A stretch of DNA of 64,000 nt from Azospirillum sp. TSH58 (GCF_003119115.1 NZ_CP022364.1:1502001-1566000); one strand, 5' to 3'. Positions 40,992 through 50,621 are shown, numbered from the stretch's first letter. Notes: a model not told the origin generated them from the sequence alone. Numbers and translations are program-made.

Positions 40992-43691
40992 TTAAGAGAG
41001 CAATCCACGCAACCGGTACAACTCGTCGAGCGCCTGCCGCGGCGTCAGGCTGTCCGGGTCGATGGACTTCAGCGCCTCCTCCACCCGCGACGGCTCCGGC
41101 GGGGCGGCGGGGGACGTCGCGGGGGTTGGCGGCTGACGCTTCAGGGCGGCGCTGAACAGCGGCAGGTCTTCGGCCAGACGGTGGATGGCGGCGTTCTGGT
41201 CGCCCGATTCCAGGATGGTCAGCACCTCCTCGGCGCGGCCCACCACGGCGCCGGGCAGCCCGGCCAGCTTCGCCACATGGATGCCATAGCTGCGGTCCGC
41301 CGCCCCCGCCGTCACCTCGTGCAGGAAGACCACGTCGCCCTGCCATTCCTTGATGCGCATGGTGTGGCAGGACAGGCCCGGCAGCTTGCCGGCCAGCATG
41401 GTCAGCTCGTGGTAGTGGGTGGCGAACAGCGCGCGGCAGCGGTTGACGTCGTGCAGATGCTCCACGCAGGCCCAGGCGATGGACAGGCCGTCGAAGGTCG
41501 CGGTGCCGCGCCCGATCTCGTCAAGGATGACCAGCGCGCGGTCGCCGGACTGGTTCAGGATGGCCGCGGTCTCCACCATCTCCACCATGAAGGTGGAACG
41601 GCCGCGCGCCAGATCGTCGGCGGCGCCGACGCGGCTGTAGAGCCGGTCCACCACCCCGATGTGCGCGCTTTCCGCCGGCACGAAGCTGCCCATCTGGGCC
41701 AGCACGGCGATCAGCGCGTTCTGGCGCAGGAAGGTGGACTTGCCGGCCATGTTCGGGCCGGTCAGCAGCCACAGCCGGTTGTCCGGGGCGAGGTCGCAGT
41801 CGTTGGCGACGAAGGGGCCGGCGTTGCCGGCGTCCAGCACCGCCTCCACCACCGGGTGGCGCCCGCCCTTGATCGAGAAGGCGAGGCTGCCGTCCACCAC
41901 CGGCCGGCGGTAGCGCCGCTCCGCCGCCAGCTCGGCCAGCGAGGCGGCGACGTCCAGAGCGGCCAGCGCGTGGGCGGCCTGGGCGATGGCCTCGGCGCGG
42001 CTGGTCACCTCCTCCACGAGGTCGTTGAACAGCTCCAGCTCCACGGCCAGCGCCTTGTCGGCGGCCTCGGAGATGCGGCGCTCCAGGTCCGACAGCTCGA
42101 CCGTGCCGAAGCGCACGGCGTTCGCCATGGTCTGACGGTGCATGAAGACCTCGCGCCCCTTCTCGGACATCAGCTTGTCCGCGTGGGTCGCCGTCACCTC
42201 GATGTGATAGCCGAGCACGTTGTTGTGCTTGATCTTCAGCGCCGGCACCCCGGCGATGCCGGCGTATTTGACCTGGAGCCCGGCGATCAGCCGCCGGCTC
42301 TCGTCGCGCAGGGTCACCAGCTCGTCCAGCGCGTAGGAATAGTCGCGCGCGATGAAGCCGCCGTCGCGGGCGAGCAGCGGCAGTTCCGGCGCCAGCGCCT
42401 GGGTCAGCTGATTGACCAGCTCGCTGTGCTCGCCCAGCCCCTTGGCCACGGCGCCCAGCCCGTCGGGCAGCGGGCCGCCGGGATGGCCGTTCAGCAGCAG
42501 GCGGATGGCCGAGGCCTGGGCCAGAGCGTCGCGCACCGACGCCAGATCGCGCGGGCCGCCGCGCCCCAGCGTCAGGCGGGACAGGGCGCGCTCCAGGTCC
42601 GGGCAGCGGCGCAGCGCCTCGCGCAGGTCGGCGCGCAGCCGCTCCTCGCCCAGCGCGAATTCGACCATGTCCAGCCGCTTGGCGATGGCCGCCGGGTTGG
42701 TCAGCGGCGCGGAGAGCTGGGCGGCGAGCAGACGCGCGCCCGCCCCGGTCACCGTGCGGTCGATGGTGGCGAGCAGGCTGCCGCGCCGCTCGCCGGTCAG
42801 GGTGCGGGTCAACTCCAGGTTGCGGCGGGTCGCCGCGTCGATCTCCATGACGGCGCCGGGGCCGAGCCGGCGCGGCGGCGACAGGCGCGGCACGCGGCCC
42901 TTCTGCGTCAGCTCCACATAGGCGACCAGCGCGCCGGCGGCCGCCACCTCGGCGCGGGAGAACTGGCCGTAGGCGTCCAGCGTGCCGACGCCGTAGAGGG
43001 CGAGCAGCCGCTGCCGCCCGTTCTCGCTGTCGAAGCGCGGGGTCGGCTGCACGGTCAGGCGGGACTTCCACTCGCCCCACAGCTCGTAGAGGTCGGGACT
43101 CTGGCACAGCTTCTCGGAGACCAGCACCTCCTGCGGGTCGAGGCGGCCGAGCGCGGCGCCCAGCCCGGCGCGCTCCACCGGCTGCACGACCAGCTCGCCG
43201 GTGGACAGCTCCAGCCAGGCCAGCCCGAGCCCGCCCGCGGCTTCCGCCACCGCGGCCAGCCAGTTGGAGGCGCGGGAGTCGAGCAGGCTGTCCTCGGTCA
43301 GCGTGCCGGGGGTGACGATGCGGATGACGCCGCGCTTCACCACCGACTTGGAGCCGCGCTTCTTGGCCTCCGCCGGGTCCTCCATCTGTTCGCAGATGGC
43401 GACGCGGAAGCCCTGGCGGATCAGGCGCTGCAGGTAGGATTCGTGGCTGTGGACCGGGACGCCGCACATCGGGATGTCCTCGCCCAGATGCTGGCCGCGC
43501 TTGGTCAGCGCGATGTCCAGCGTCCGGGCGGCGTTCACCGCGTCCTCGAAGAACATCTCGTAGAAGTCGCCCATCCGGTAGAACAGCAGGCAGTCGGGAT
43601 GGGCCTGCTTGATCTCCAGATACTGCGCCATCATCGGGGTGGCGTCAGGGGGAATGGTGATGGGCGGAATGGCGGCGGGCGCGTCGGACAC
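40992..43691 (-). CDS. mutS: DNA mismatch repair protein MutS
   Basis: Recognises mismatched bases and starts methyl-independent mismatch repair with MutL. The 899-residue protein has the mismatch-binding motif [11 protein letters not shown], followed by connector, lever and clamp domains, and the C-terminal ATPase with [17 protein letters not shown], and [18 protein letters not shown]. It is followed on the other strand by a small gene pair and then glnD; mutS-glnD proximity is common in Alphaproteobacteria. Confidence 0.98.
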   Translation of the reverse strand: MSDAPAAIPPITIPPDATPMMAQYLEIKQAHPDCLLFYRMGDFYEMFFEDAVNAARTLDIALTKRGQHLGEDIPMCGVPVHSHESYLQRLIRQGFRVAICEQMEDPAEAKKRGSKSVVKRGVIRIVTPGTLTEDSLLDSRASNWLAAVAEAAGGLGLAWLELSTGELVVQPVERAGLGAALGRLDPQEVLVSEKLCQSPDLYELWGEWKSRLTVQPTPRFDSENGRQRLLALYGVGTLDAYGQFSRAEVAAAGALVAYVELTQKGRVPRLSPPRRLGPGAVMEIDAATRRNLELTRTLTGERRGSLLATIDRTVTGAGARLLAAQLSAPLTNPAAIAKRLDMVEFALGEERLRADLREALRRCPDLERALSRLTLGRGGPRDLASVRDALAQASAIRLLLNGHPGGPLPDGLGAVAKGLGEHSELVNQLTQALAPELPLLARDGGFIARDYSYALDELVTLRDESRRLIAGLQVKYAGIAGVPALKIKHNNVLGYHIEVTATHADKLMSEKGREVFMHRQTMANAVRFGTVELSDLERRISEAADKALAVELELFNDLVEEVTSRAEAIAQAAHALAALDVAASLAELAAERRYRRPVVDGSLAFSIKGGRHPVVEAVLDAGNAGPFVANDCDLAPDNRLWLLTGPNMAGKSTFLRQNALIAVLAQMGSFVPAESAHIGVVDRLYSRVGAADDLARGRSTFMVEMVETAAILNQSGDRALVILDEIGRGTATFDGLSIAWACVEHLHDVNRCRALFATHYHELTMLAGKLPGLSCHTMRIKEWQGDVVFLHEVTAGAADRSYGIHVAKLAGLPGAVVGRAEEVLTILESGDQNAAIHRLAEDLPLFSAALKRQPPTPATSPAAPPEPSRVEEALKSIDPDSLTPRQALDELYRLRGLLS

Positions 43692-43828
43692 GGGTCTTCA
43701 ACCGGTTGCGTTGTGACGGGCAAGGTCGGGCCGGCACCCTAGCACGCCCGCGCTGGTGCCGCGATGACCGCTTCGTTAGACTGTTCGATGCCCGTAGAAC
43801 GAGCAAGCCGAAGCCGAAGGAGACCGCC

Positions 43829-44365
43829 GTGACGCAAGCGCCCGACAACACAGATGGCCCGACCACGAACGGCCAGGACACCGTCCGGGAGGTGCGCGAG
43901 GTCGTCGCCCTGTTCAAGACCCGCGAGGCGTTCGACAAGGCCGTGGCCGCCCTTCTGGACGCCGGCTTCGACCGCGACGACCTGTCGGTGCTGGCCAGCC
44001 ACACCTCGCTGGAGGCCGCCGACCGGCGCCCGCCGGCCCCGACGGACGAGGCCCTGACCGGTCTGGTCGGTGAGCTGAAATACGCCTTCCCCCTGACCAC
44101 CGCCGGGCTTCTCGCCATCGTCGGCGGCCCGATCGCCGCGCCGCTGGCGGCCATCGTCGCCGCCGGGCTGGGCGGCGTCGCCATCAAGGATTACCTGGAC
44201 GAGCTGACCAGCCACCCCGACACGGACGAGTTCAGCCGCGCGCTGGAGGCCGGCGGCGTCATCCTGTGGGTGCGCACCGCCGAGGTGGAGGACGAGGTGG
44301 AGGCCGCGGAGATCCTGGAAGGCAACGGCGGCGCCAACATCCACCTGTCGGTGCGCGAGGAGTAA
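43829..44365 (+). CDS. Hypothetical protein resembling general stress protein 17M family
   Basis: A 178-residue protein with an N-terminal alpha/beta unit (VVALFKTREAFDKAVAALLD, AGFDRDDLSVLAS) like the YflT/17M general stress domain, a glycine-rich hydrophobic middle (AIVGGPIAAPLAAIVAAGLG) and a C-terminal repeat of the alpha/beta unit (AGGVILWVRTAEVEDE). It starts with GTG at 43829, with AAGGAG upstream. Function unknown. Confidence 0.75.
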   Translation: MTQAPDNTDGPTTNGQDTVREVREVVALFKTREAFDKAVAALLDAGFDRDDLSVLASHTSLEAADRRPPAPTDEALTGLVGELKYAFPLTTAGLLAIVGGPIAAPLAAIVAAGLGGVAIKDYLDELTSHPDTDEFSRALEAGGVILWVRTAEVEDEVEAAEILEGNGGANIHLSVREE

Positions 44366-44387
44366 GCCGAGACCAAAACGCCGTTCG

Positions 44388-44708
44388 TCAGGCGGCGCAG
44401 GCGCGCCAGTCGCCTCCGCCGCCGACCACGGTCAGGCCCCGCAGGCGGAACTGCGCCCGCACCACGGCGGCCCAGCCCTTGCGGATCTGGGCGATCTTGA
44501 CGGCGTCGGACGCCTTGGCGTCGGTGGCCGTGCCGCAGATCTCGAACAGAAGCGCGTCGCCGATGGAGCCGGGGCACAGCGCCAGGGCGTGGACCAGCCA
44601 GGCCATCAGCTCGGCCGGGGTGTGGCGCGGCAGGCCGCGCTCCGCCAGGGTCAGGGCGTTCCCGAGGTTCGCCAGCTCCCGCCGTGCCGTTCCGGGGTTC
44701 GGGATCAT
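44388..44708 (-). CDS. Hypothetical protein (106 aa)
   Basis: A small soluble protein (MIPNPGTARRELANLGNALT, later TDAKASDAVKIAQIRKGWAA) that I do not recognise. No signal peptide. It ends 22 bp from the convergent stress-like gene. Its coding nature rests on length, codon pattern and lack of a better alternative on either strand. Confidence 0.55.
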   Translation of the reverse strand: MIPNPGTARRELANLGNALTLAERGLPRHTPAELMAWLVHALALCPGSIGDALLFEICGTATDAKASDAVKIAQIRKGWAAVVRAQFRLRGLTVVGGGGDWRACAA

Positions 44709-44940
44709 CAATGGCCTCCCTCGCGCGTGTCTCACGGACGACTCCTTACCTCTTTGGAATGGAGCGCGTCAGTGACGGCCATCACAGCACTGCCGTCCCT
44801 GCGGCACTCCGAATGGGATCATGCAGGAAACAGACGGCAGCCACTTTTGGTGTGCCGCGTGCGAATTATCCTCTTTCCCGTTATAGTCAGGACGCCGCAC
44901 GGTCCGTCGCACCCCTCGCAGTCCTGGGAAGGCTCACGTT

Positions 44941-47748
44941 TTGCCGATGCTCTCCACCCGCGCCGCCTCCGCCGACGCGTCCGACGCCAAGGACGCCGGC
45001 ACCGCCAACATCCCCAACAAGCGCGCGATCCTGTCCCGGCGCAAGCTGGCGGAGGACCTGGAAACGCTGGTGGCGGAGCATGGGACCGGCGACAAGCTGC
45101 GCCCCGCCCTGATCGCCCGGCTGCGCGGCGCGCTGAACGACGGGCGGGCGGAGGTGCGCGCCCGGTTCGAGGCGAAGGGATCGGGCGAGGACTGCGTGCG
45201 GCAGAACTGCTACCTCGCCGACGGGGTGGTGCGCTCGCTGGCCGACCTGACGGTCACCCACATCTTCCCCTCGCCCAACCCGACCTCCGGCGAGGTGTTC
45301 GACATCGTCGCCACCGGCGGCTACGGCCGGGGCGAGCTGGCGCCCTTCTCCGACATCGACCTGCTGTTCCTGCTGCCCTACAAGCGCACCCCGCGGGTGG
45401 AGCAGGTGGTGGAGTACATGCTCTACATCCTGTGGGATCTCGGGCTGAAGGTCGGCCACGCCGTGCGCAGCGTCGACGACTGCATCCGCCAGTCCAAGGC
45501 CGACGTCACCATCCGCACCGCCATCCTGGAATCCCGCTACCTCTGGGGTCCGCGCAAGCTGTTCACCGAGCTGCGCCGCCGCTTCGACCGCGAGGTGGTG
45601 GCCGGCACCGGGCCGGAGTTCGTCGAGGCCAAGCTGGCCGAGCGCGACAACCGCCACCTGAAGCTGGGCGACAGCCGCTATGTGCTGGAACCCAACCTGA
45701 AGGACGGCAAGGGCGGCCTGCGCGACCTGCAGACCCTGTTCTGGATCGCCAAGTACCTGTACCGGGTCGAGGATGTGGACGATCTGGTCGGCAAGAAGGT
45801 GCTGCTGCCGGAGGAGGCGCAGCGCTTCGCCAAGGCGCAGAACTTCCTGTGGACCGCGCGCTGCCACCTGCACTACCTGACCGGGCGCATGGAGGACCGG
45901 CTGACCTTCGACGTGCAGACGTCGATCGGCAACCGCATGGGCTACACCGACCACGCCGGGACCAAGGGCGTGGAACGCTTCATGAAGCATTACTTCCTGG
46001 TCGCCAAGGACGTGGGGGACCTGACCCGCATCTTCTGCGCGGCGCTGGAGGCGGAATCGAAGCGCCCGCCCAAGTTCAACATCCTGCGGCTGGCGGCGCT
46101 GGCCCGCCGCAAGGACGTGGACGGCTTCGTGGTGGACGGCGAGCGGCTGAACGTGCGCAGCGACCGCCAGTTCAAGGACGAGCCGCTGGACATGATCCGG
46201 CTGTTCCACACCGCCCAGCAGAACGACATCGACATCCACCCCAACGCGCTGCGCGCCATCACGCGCTCGCTGTCGGTGGTGGGGCCGAAGCTGCGCGCCG
46301 ACCTGGAGGCCAACCGGCTGTTCCTGGAGATCCTGACCGGCCGCAAGGACCCGGAGATCACGCTGCGCCGCATGAACGAGGCCGGGGTGCTGGCCCGCTT
46401 CATCCCCGACTTCGGCCGGGTGGTCGCGCAGATGCAGTACGACATGTACCACGTCTACACGGTGGACGAGCACACGCTGTTCGCGCTCGGCATCCTGCAC
46501 AAGATCGAGATGGGCGAGCTGACCGACGAGCTGCCGCTGTCGTCGGAGGTGATCCACAAGGTGGTGTCGCGGCGCGCGCTCTATGTCGCCGTGCTGCTGC
46601 ACGACATCGCCAAGGGCCGCGGCGGCGACCATTCCATCCTCGGCGCGCGGGTGGCGGAGAAGCTGTGCCCGCGGCTCGGCCTGACGGCGGAGGAGACGGA
46701 GACGGTCGCCTGGCTGGTGCGCTGGCACCTCGCCATGTCCTACACCGCCTTCAAGCGCGACCTGGAGGACGACAAGACGGTGCGCGACTTCGTCTCGCTC
46801 GTCCAGTCGCCGGAGCGGCTGCGGCTGCTGCTGGTGCTGACGGTGGCGGACATCCGGGCGGTCGGGCCGCAGCGCTGGAACAACTGGAAAGCCACGCTGC
46901 TGCGCGAGCTGTACAACCGGTCGGAGGAGGTGATGTCCGGCGGCCTGTCGGTCGAAGGGCGCGGGCGCCGCATCCAGGCCGCCCAGGCGGCGCTGCGGGC
47001 CGAGCTGTCCGACTTCGACGACGCCGATTTCGAGCGGCATCTCGCGCTCGGCTACCCCGCCTATTGGCTGGCCTTCGACGCGGAGACGCTGGGCCGGCAG
47101 GCGCGGCTGGTGCGCGAGGCGCTGCGCGACGAACGCCCGCTGACCGTCAACACGCGCATCGACCGCGGCCGGGCGATCACCGAGGTGACGATCTTCGCCA
47201 CCGACCACCACGGCCTGTTCTCCCGCCTCGCCGGGGCGCTGGCGGCGGCGGGGGCGGACATCGTCGACGCCCGCATCTTCACGATGACCAACGGCATGGC
47301 GCTGGACGTCTTCACCGTGCAGGACGCGGCGGGCGGCGGCGCCTTCGAGAGCGGCGACAAGCTCGCCAAACTGTCGGTGATGATCGAGAAGGTGCTGTCC
47401 GGACAGTTGAAGCCGCTGCACGACCTGACCAAGCGCAAGGCCCCGCACGCCAGCCGCACCCGCGTCTTCCACGTGCCGCCGCGCGTGCTGATCGACAACA
47501 ACGCCTCCACCACCCACACGGTGATCGAGGTGAACGGGCGCGACCGCCCCGGCCTGCTCTACGATCTGACCCGCGCGCTGACCAACCTGACCCTGCAGAT
47601 CTCGTCGGCGAAGATCTCGACCTACGGCGAGAAGGCCATCGACGTCTTCTATGTGAAGGACGTCTTCGGCCTGAAGGTCACCCACGAGAGCAAGCTGGCC
47701 CAGATCCGCGAGCGGCTGCTGCACGCGCTCGCCGATCCGTCCGCATAA
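44941..47748 (+). CDS. glnD: Bifunctional [protein-PII] uridylyltransferase / uridylyl-removing enzyme GlnD
   Basis: Senses glutamine and adds or removes UMP on PII proteins, the top of the nitrogen-control cascade (and of nitrogenase control in Azospirillum). The 935-residue protein has a nucleotidyltransferase domain (GGYGRGELAPFSDIDLLFLL), an HD domain for deuridylylation (VLLHDIAKGRGGDHS) and two C-terminal ACT domains (VTIFATDHHGLFSRLAGALA and VIEVNGRDRPGLLYDLTRAL). The start is TTG at 44941 (AAGG 8 nt upstream) or ATG at 44947. Confidence 0.98.
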   Translation: MPMLSTRAASADASDAKDAGTANIPNKRAILSRRKLAEDLETLVAEHGTGDKLRPALIARLRGALNDGRAEVRARFEAKGSGEDCVRQNCYLADGVVRSLADLTVTHIFPSPNPTSGEVFDIVATGGYGRGELAPFSDIDLLFLLPYKRTPRVEQVVEYMLYILWDLGLKVGHAVRSVDDCIRQSKADVTIRTAILESRYLWGPRKLFTELRRRFDREVVAGTGPEFVEAKLAERDNRHLKLGDSRYVLEPNLKDGKGGLRDLQTLFWIAKYLYRVEDVDDLVGKKVLLPEEAQRFAKAQNFLWTARCHLHYLTGRMEDRLTFDVQTSIGNRMGYTDHAGTKGVERFMKHYFLVAKDVGDLTRIFCAALEAESKRPPKFNILRLAALARRKDVDGFVVDGERLNVRSDRQFKDEPLDMIRLFHTAQQNDIDIHPNALRAITRSLSVVGPKLRADLEANRLFLEILTGRKDPEITLRRMNEAGVLARFIPDFGRVVAQMQYDMYHVYTVDEHTLFALGILHKIEMGELTDELPLSSEVIHKVVSRRALYVAVLLHDIAKGRGGDHSILGARVAEKLCPRLGLTAEETETVAWLVRWHLAMSYTAFKRDLEDDKTVRDFVSLVQSPERLRLLLVLTVADIRAVGPQRWNNWKATLLRELYNRSEEVMSGGLSVEGRGRRIQAAQAALRAELSDFDDADFERHLALGYPAYWLAFDAETLGRQARLVREALRDERPLTVNTRIDRGRAITEVTIFATDHHGLFSRLAGALAAAGADIVDARIFTMTNGMALDVFTVQDAAGGGAFESGDKLAKLSVMIEKVLSGQLKPLHDLTKRKAPHASRTRVFHVPPRVLIDNNASTTHTVIEVNGRDRPGLLYDLTRALTNLTLQISSAKISTYGEKAIDVFYVKDVFGLKVTHESKLAQIRERLLHALADPSA

Positions 47749-47758
47749 AAGCCGGGCC

Positions 47759-48337
47759 TCAGGACAGCCGGTCCTCCGCCCAGCCGTCGAGCGCCTTGGC
47801 GGCCAGACCGGCCAGCACGCCGGTCGCCATGCCGGCGGCGTAGTCGGACGCCCAGTGCCGCTCGGTGGCGAGGCTCGACCAGCCCACCGCCGCGGCGAAG
47901 CCCAGGCTGACCATGGTCGCCGGGGAGAGGCCGCGGTTCAGCCCGACCGCCGTGGTCAGCGCCGACACGTTGATGGCATGGCCGGAGGGGAAGGAGGCGT
48001 GCTTGCCGTCGGCCTTGCCCCAGCGGCTGGGGTCGCGGCCCTGGTTCGGGCGGGCGCGGCAGACGACGCGCTTGATCCCCTTGCCGGCCACCGTCCCCAG
48101 CGCGATGGCCAGCAGCCCCTGCCGGGCGAGGCGCGACCAGCCCGGCTTCTCCATGCCCAGCCCGGCGGCCCACAGCGCTCCCAGCGCCGGCATCAGCACC
48201 ATGCGGGAACTGGGCACCTGAAGCCCGTCGCGCAGGGCCGGCACCTCCGCGCCCAGGGCGACGGCCTTGCGGCGGGCGGTTCCGTCCAGCCCGTTCACGC
48301 CGTCCAGAACGCGGTCCGTGAAACCCTCGTCGCTCAT
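47759..48337 (-). CDS. PAP2-family phosphatase
   Basis: A 192-residue membrane-associated phosphatase. Three family motifs are present: KRVVCRARPN (KxxxxxxRP), FPSGHAINVS (PSGH) and LATERHWASDYAAG (SRxxxxxHxxxD-like, with SR degenerate). Family members dephosphorylate lipid pyrophosphates such as undecaprenyl diphosphate or phosphatidic acid. The start at 48337 is chosen for its purine-rich leader; the frame extends into iteron sequence. It is convergent with glnD, with about 10 bp between stops. Confidence 0.85.
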   Translation of the reverse strand: MSDEGFTDRVLDGVNGLDGTARRKAVALGAEVPALRDGLQVPSSRMVLMPALGALWAAGLGMEKPGWSRLARQGLLAIALGTVAGKGIKRVVCRARPNQGRDPSRWGKADGKHASFPSGHAINVSALTTAVGLNRGLSPATMVSLGFAAAVGWSSLATERHWASDYAAGMATGVLAGLAAKALDGWAEDRLS

Positions 48338-48499
48338 CTCGCGGATCTCCCAAAGCACGCCCCCGTCGCCGCGGAGGCCAAGCGTAAACAGCCGCGCTGC
48401 CGTTTCGTGCCCGCATGGTCCCGCAAGGCAGGGGTGCCCGGCGCGAGGGGGGGACCGGCTTGGCAATCGCCGACCATTCGGCTGTTCGCCCACCCAGTC

Positions 48500-48640
48500 C
48501 TCCCTCCCGCCGCGGGAGAGGGTGGCGCCGAAGGCGCCGGGTGAGGGTCATTCCAAGGATCACGGACCCAACCTCCGCGGCACCCTCACCCTTCCCACGC
48601 TGCGCGTGGGCCCCTTCCCTCTCCCGGGGCGGGAGAGGCT
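48500..48640. repeat. GC-rich intergenic palindromic element
   Basis: Between two iterons lies a run of hairpin-rich sequence built of CTCCCGCC/GGGAGAGG-type arms. It resembles the element between rph and rdgB, a REP-like repeat. Confidence 0.5.
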
Positions 48641-48677
48641 GGAGTCGGCGATTGCCAAACCGGTCCGCCGCGGCGCC

Positions 48678-48980
48678 TTGGCAATCGCCGACCATCCGGC
48701 CAGCCGCTGGCCGGACATCCGCCAGACATCGGCAAGACCAGACCATGAAATCCCGAGTCGCGACTCGCCCGCTTGGCCCCGCCTTGGCAATCGCCGACCA
48801 ATGCCCGAGTCGCCATAAGTCTGGGCCGAGTCTCCGATGATTCCCACAAGGGTCCTTGGCGAACACCGACGAGTCTTCTGGCAATCGCCGACGCACCCCC
48901 GAGTCGTCCCCAGGCAATCGCCGACCTAGCAAATAGACTCCAGCAATTAGGTCTCAATTAGCCTCGTCGGCGATCGCCAA
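48678..48980. repeat. Upstream iteron cluster and unwinding-like element
   Basis: Six iteron copies (starts 48678, 48784, 48856, 48878, 48911, and inverted 48966). The 48856-48911 copies are 22 and 33 bp apart, whole helical turns. The inverted copy at 48966-48980 is 55 bp before the repA start, where Rep autoregulation sites usually lie. AT-rich 11-bp direct repeats occupy 48944-48961. Confidence 0.75.
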
Positions 48981-48988
48981 ATGGACTC
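48755..48988. promoter_or_regulatory. Cluster of nine GANTC sites (CcrM methylation target)
   Basis: GANTC occurs at 48755, 48762, 48807, 48828, 48839, 48871, 48901, 48936 and 48984. At about 70% GC one site per roughly 360 bp is expected, so nine in 234 bp is a strong excess. The first two sites form the palindrome CGAGTCGCGACTCG (48754-48767). They interleave with the iterons. Confidence 0.8.
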
Positions 48989-49035
48989 TCCCGGCGGTGC
49001 ATGATCGACTGCAGGCAGAATGGACGGGGGGACCT

Positions 49036-49968
49036 ATGGGCGACGTGCACCAACTCATCATGACGCATGGCCGGCGCGAGGCGCGGAACCTCGTGGACCC
49101 GAAGCGGGCCAGCGTCGTCGATGTCGCGGCGGCGGTGCTGGAGGACGAGTCCAACGCGCTGGGCATCACCTACTCCGGATTCTGCCTGACCAGCCTGCCC
49201 CACCGGAAGCTGGCGCCGGACGCCGAATGGCGCCGCGACCAGGGCCGCGTCACCCTGCTGGTCGAGCCGGGCAAGGAGCGCAAGCGCGACGGCAGCCTGA
49301 TGCCGGTCGGCGTGCCCTACGGCGCCAAGGCGCGGCTGATCCTGCTCTATCTCCAGACCCGCGCCATCCAGGACAACAGCCGCGAGATCGAGCTTGGCCG
49401 CTCGATGAACGACTGGCTGGACCGCATGGGCGTGTCGGCCGGCGGCTCCACCTACAAGGCGGTGCAGGAGCAGGCGACCCGCATCAACCTGTGCCGCCTG
49501 ACCTTCTTCTGGGACAAGGACGGGGCCGAGGGCTTCGCCAAGGAGAACATCGTCAACGGCGGCATCCGCCTGCGCGACGACGACGGCCAGGGCACGCTGT
49601 GGCGCGAGACGGTGCAGCTGTCGGAAACCTTCTTCGCCGCGCTGAAGCGCTCCCCCGTCCCGATCTGGGAGCCGGCGATCCGCCACATCGGCGGCTGTTC
49701 GATGGCGATCGACGTCTATGTCTGGCTGGCCTACCGGCTGCACGTGCTGCGCGACCCGATTCCGGTGACCTGGAAGGCGCTCTTCACGCAGTTCGGCGGC
49801 GGCTACAAGGAGCTGAAGCACTTCAAGCCGGAGTTCCGCGTGGCGCTCGATCTGGCGTTGGCCGTCTACGAGGCGGCGCGGGTGGAGTTCTCCGACACCG
49901 GGGTGCTGCTCTACCCGTCGCCCCCGCCGATTCCGGAGCGCAAGATCCTCCCCGCCGCGCGCGGGTAA
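49036..49968 (+). CDS. repA: Plasmid-type replication initiator RepA
   Basis: A 310-residue protein matching, from memory, the plasmid-encoded RepA family (Pfam PF04796, RPA) of alphaproteobacterial plasmids. Characteristic stretches are LIMTHGRREARNLVDPKRAS, GVPYGAKARLILLYLQTRAI, ELGRSMNDWLDRMGVSAGGS, FKPEFRVALDLALAVYEAAR. The ATG at 49036 has GGGGGA just upstream; a GTG at 48997 is the alternative. Iterons lie on both sides. No ParA/ParB genes accompany it. Initiation at this site is inferred from the context. Confidence 0.8.
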   Translation: MGDVHQLIMTHGRREARNLVDPKRASVVDVAAAVLEDESNALGITYSGFCLTSLPHRKLAPDAEWRRDQGRVTLLVEPGKERKRDGSLMPVGVPYGAKARLILLYLQTRAIQDNSREIELGRSMNDWLDRMGVSAGGSTYKAVQEQATRINLCRLTFFWDKDGAEGFAKENIVNGGIRLRDDDGQGTLWRETVQLSETFFAALKRSPVPIWEPAIRHIGGCSMAIDVYVWLAYRLHVLRDPIPVTWKALFTQFGGGYKELKHFKPEFRVALDLALAVYEAARVEFSDTGVLLYPSPPPIPERKILPAARG

Positions 49969-50593
49969 GTCGGCGATTGCCAACCCTTCCGGCTCCGGAA
50001 TCGGAGTCGGCGATTGCCAGAGCCCCAGCGGCCGGGGCTTCGCCTACCCGCCTTGCCTGCCCTGCCTTGCCTAGCCTGCCTTGCCTAGCCTGCCTTGAAG
50101 GCCTGCACGTTGCCGCCTTCCCGCGTGTAGACCTGCATCGGGCGGCAGGTCTCGTCCATCTTGACGATGAGGACGCCGGCCTTGTCGCGCGGATAGAGCC
50201 ACATCTCGTACTGCGACACCCGCGCGCTCGGCCCGGTGCGCGCCTCGCTGTAGATCGCGGTCCGGAACTGCCCGACCGGAATCCCCTCCCCGGCGAGGAC
50301 CGAGGCGACGGGACGGTTGCAGGGGCCCTTCACCATGCCGTTCAGCGCCTCCACCGCTCCGGGCGCCGGGTCCGCGGTGCGCGGCGGCCCCAGCGAGGCG
50401 CAGGCGCCGAGGCCGAGAAGGCCGGCGCACAGGATGATCCCGGCGGTCCTGCGATTGCGCGAACGGCGTCCGGCGTGGCGATGCATCGCGGCCTCCCTGC
50501 CCAATGACGGTGTTGGTGACGGTGTGCGGTTACCTCTGCGCAAACACGGCAACGGGGAAAAGGTTCTCACCGGCCCTTGGCAATCGCCGACCA
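49969..50593. repeat. Downstream iteron copies
   Basis: Inverted copies GTCGGCGATTGCCAA at 49969-49983 (directly after the repA stop) and 50006-50020, and a perfect direct copy at 50577-50593 upstream of the lipoprotein gene. Between them, 50045-50100 is a run of short CTTGCC-type repeats. Confidence 0.75.
50085..50486 (-). CDS. Small lipoprotein, hypothetical (133 aa)
   Basis: The signal peptide has a lipobox at LLGLGACAS. The mature part includes CNRPVASVLAGEGIPVGQFR and VLIVKMDETCRPMQVYTREG, with two cysteines. I do not recognise a named family; it resembles the inhibitor I78-type small proteins only loosely. The start at 50486 gives the signal peptide. Its promoter region contains an iteron. 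Confidence 0.75.
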   Translation of the reverse strand: MHRHAGRRSRNRRTAGIILCAGLLGLGACASLGPPRTADPAPGAVEALNGMVKGPCNRPVASVLAGEGIPVGQFRTAIYSEARTGPSARVSQYEMWLYPRDKAGVLIVKMDETCRPMQVYTREGGNVQAFKAG

Positions 50594-50621
50594 TCGGGAA
50601 TCCGGCGGGCAGGCGGACAGA

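Larger units (their letters stand above)
48460..50593. other. Candidate iteron replication origin with repA
   Basis: Eleven copies of a 15-17 bp motif flank and abut a repA gene. Direct copies TTGGCAATCGCCGAC start at 48460, 48678, 48784 and 50577 (perfect, with CA following). Variants start at 48878 (1 mismatch), 48911 (2) and 48856 (3). Inverted copies start at 48644, 48966 (1), 49969 and 50006 (1). The copy at 49969 begins right after the repA stop. Between 48926 and 48961 is an AT-rich stretch with CAATTAG repeated at an 11-bp interval, a possible unwinding element. I saw the motif nowhere else in the window. Irregular spacing fits iterons, not CRISPR. Confidence 0.75.

Noticed and set aside
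40902..43742. 946-codon plus-strand frame opposite mutS
   Set aside because: Antisense to mutS, with shadow composition and no domain; mutS is unambiguous.
48836..48850. DnaA box near repA
   Set aside because: The best match (ATTCCCACA) agrees with TTATCCACA at only six of nine positions; no cluster of boxes is visible.
48460..50593. CRISPR array
   Set aside because: Copies occur in both orientations with irregular spacing of 22 to several hundred bp, and no cas genes are present; iterons fit better.
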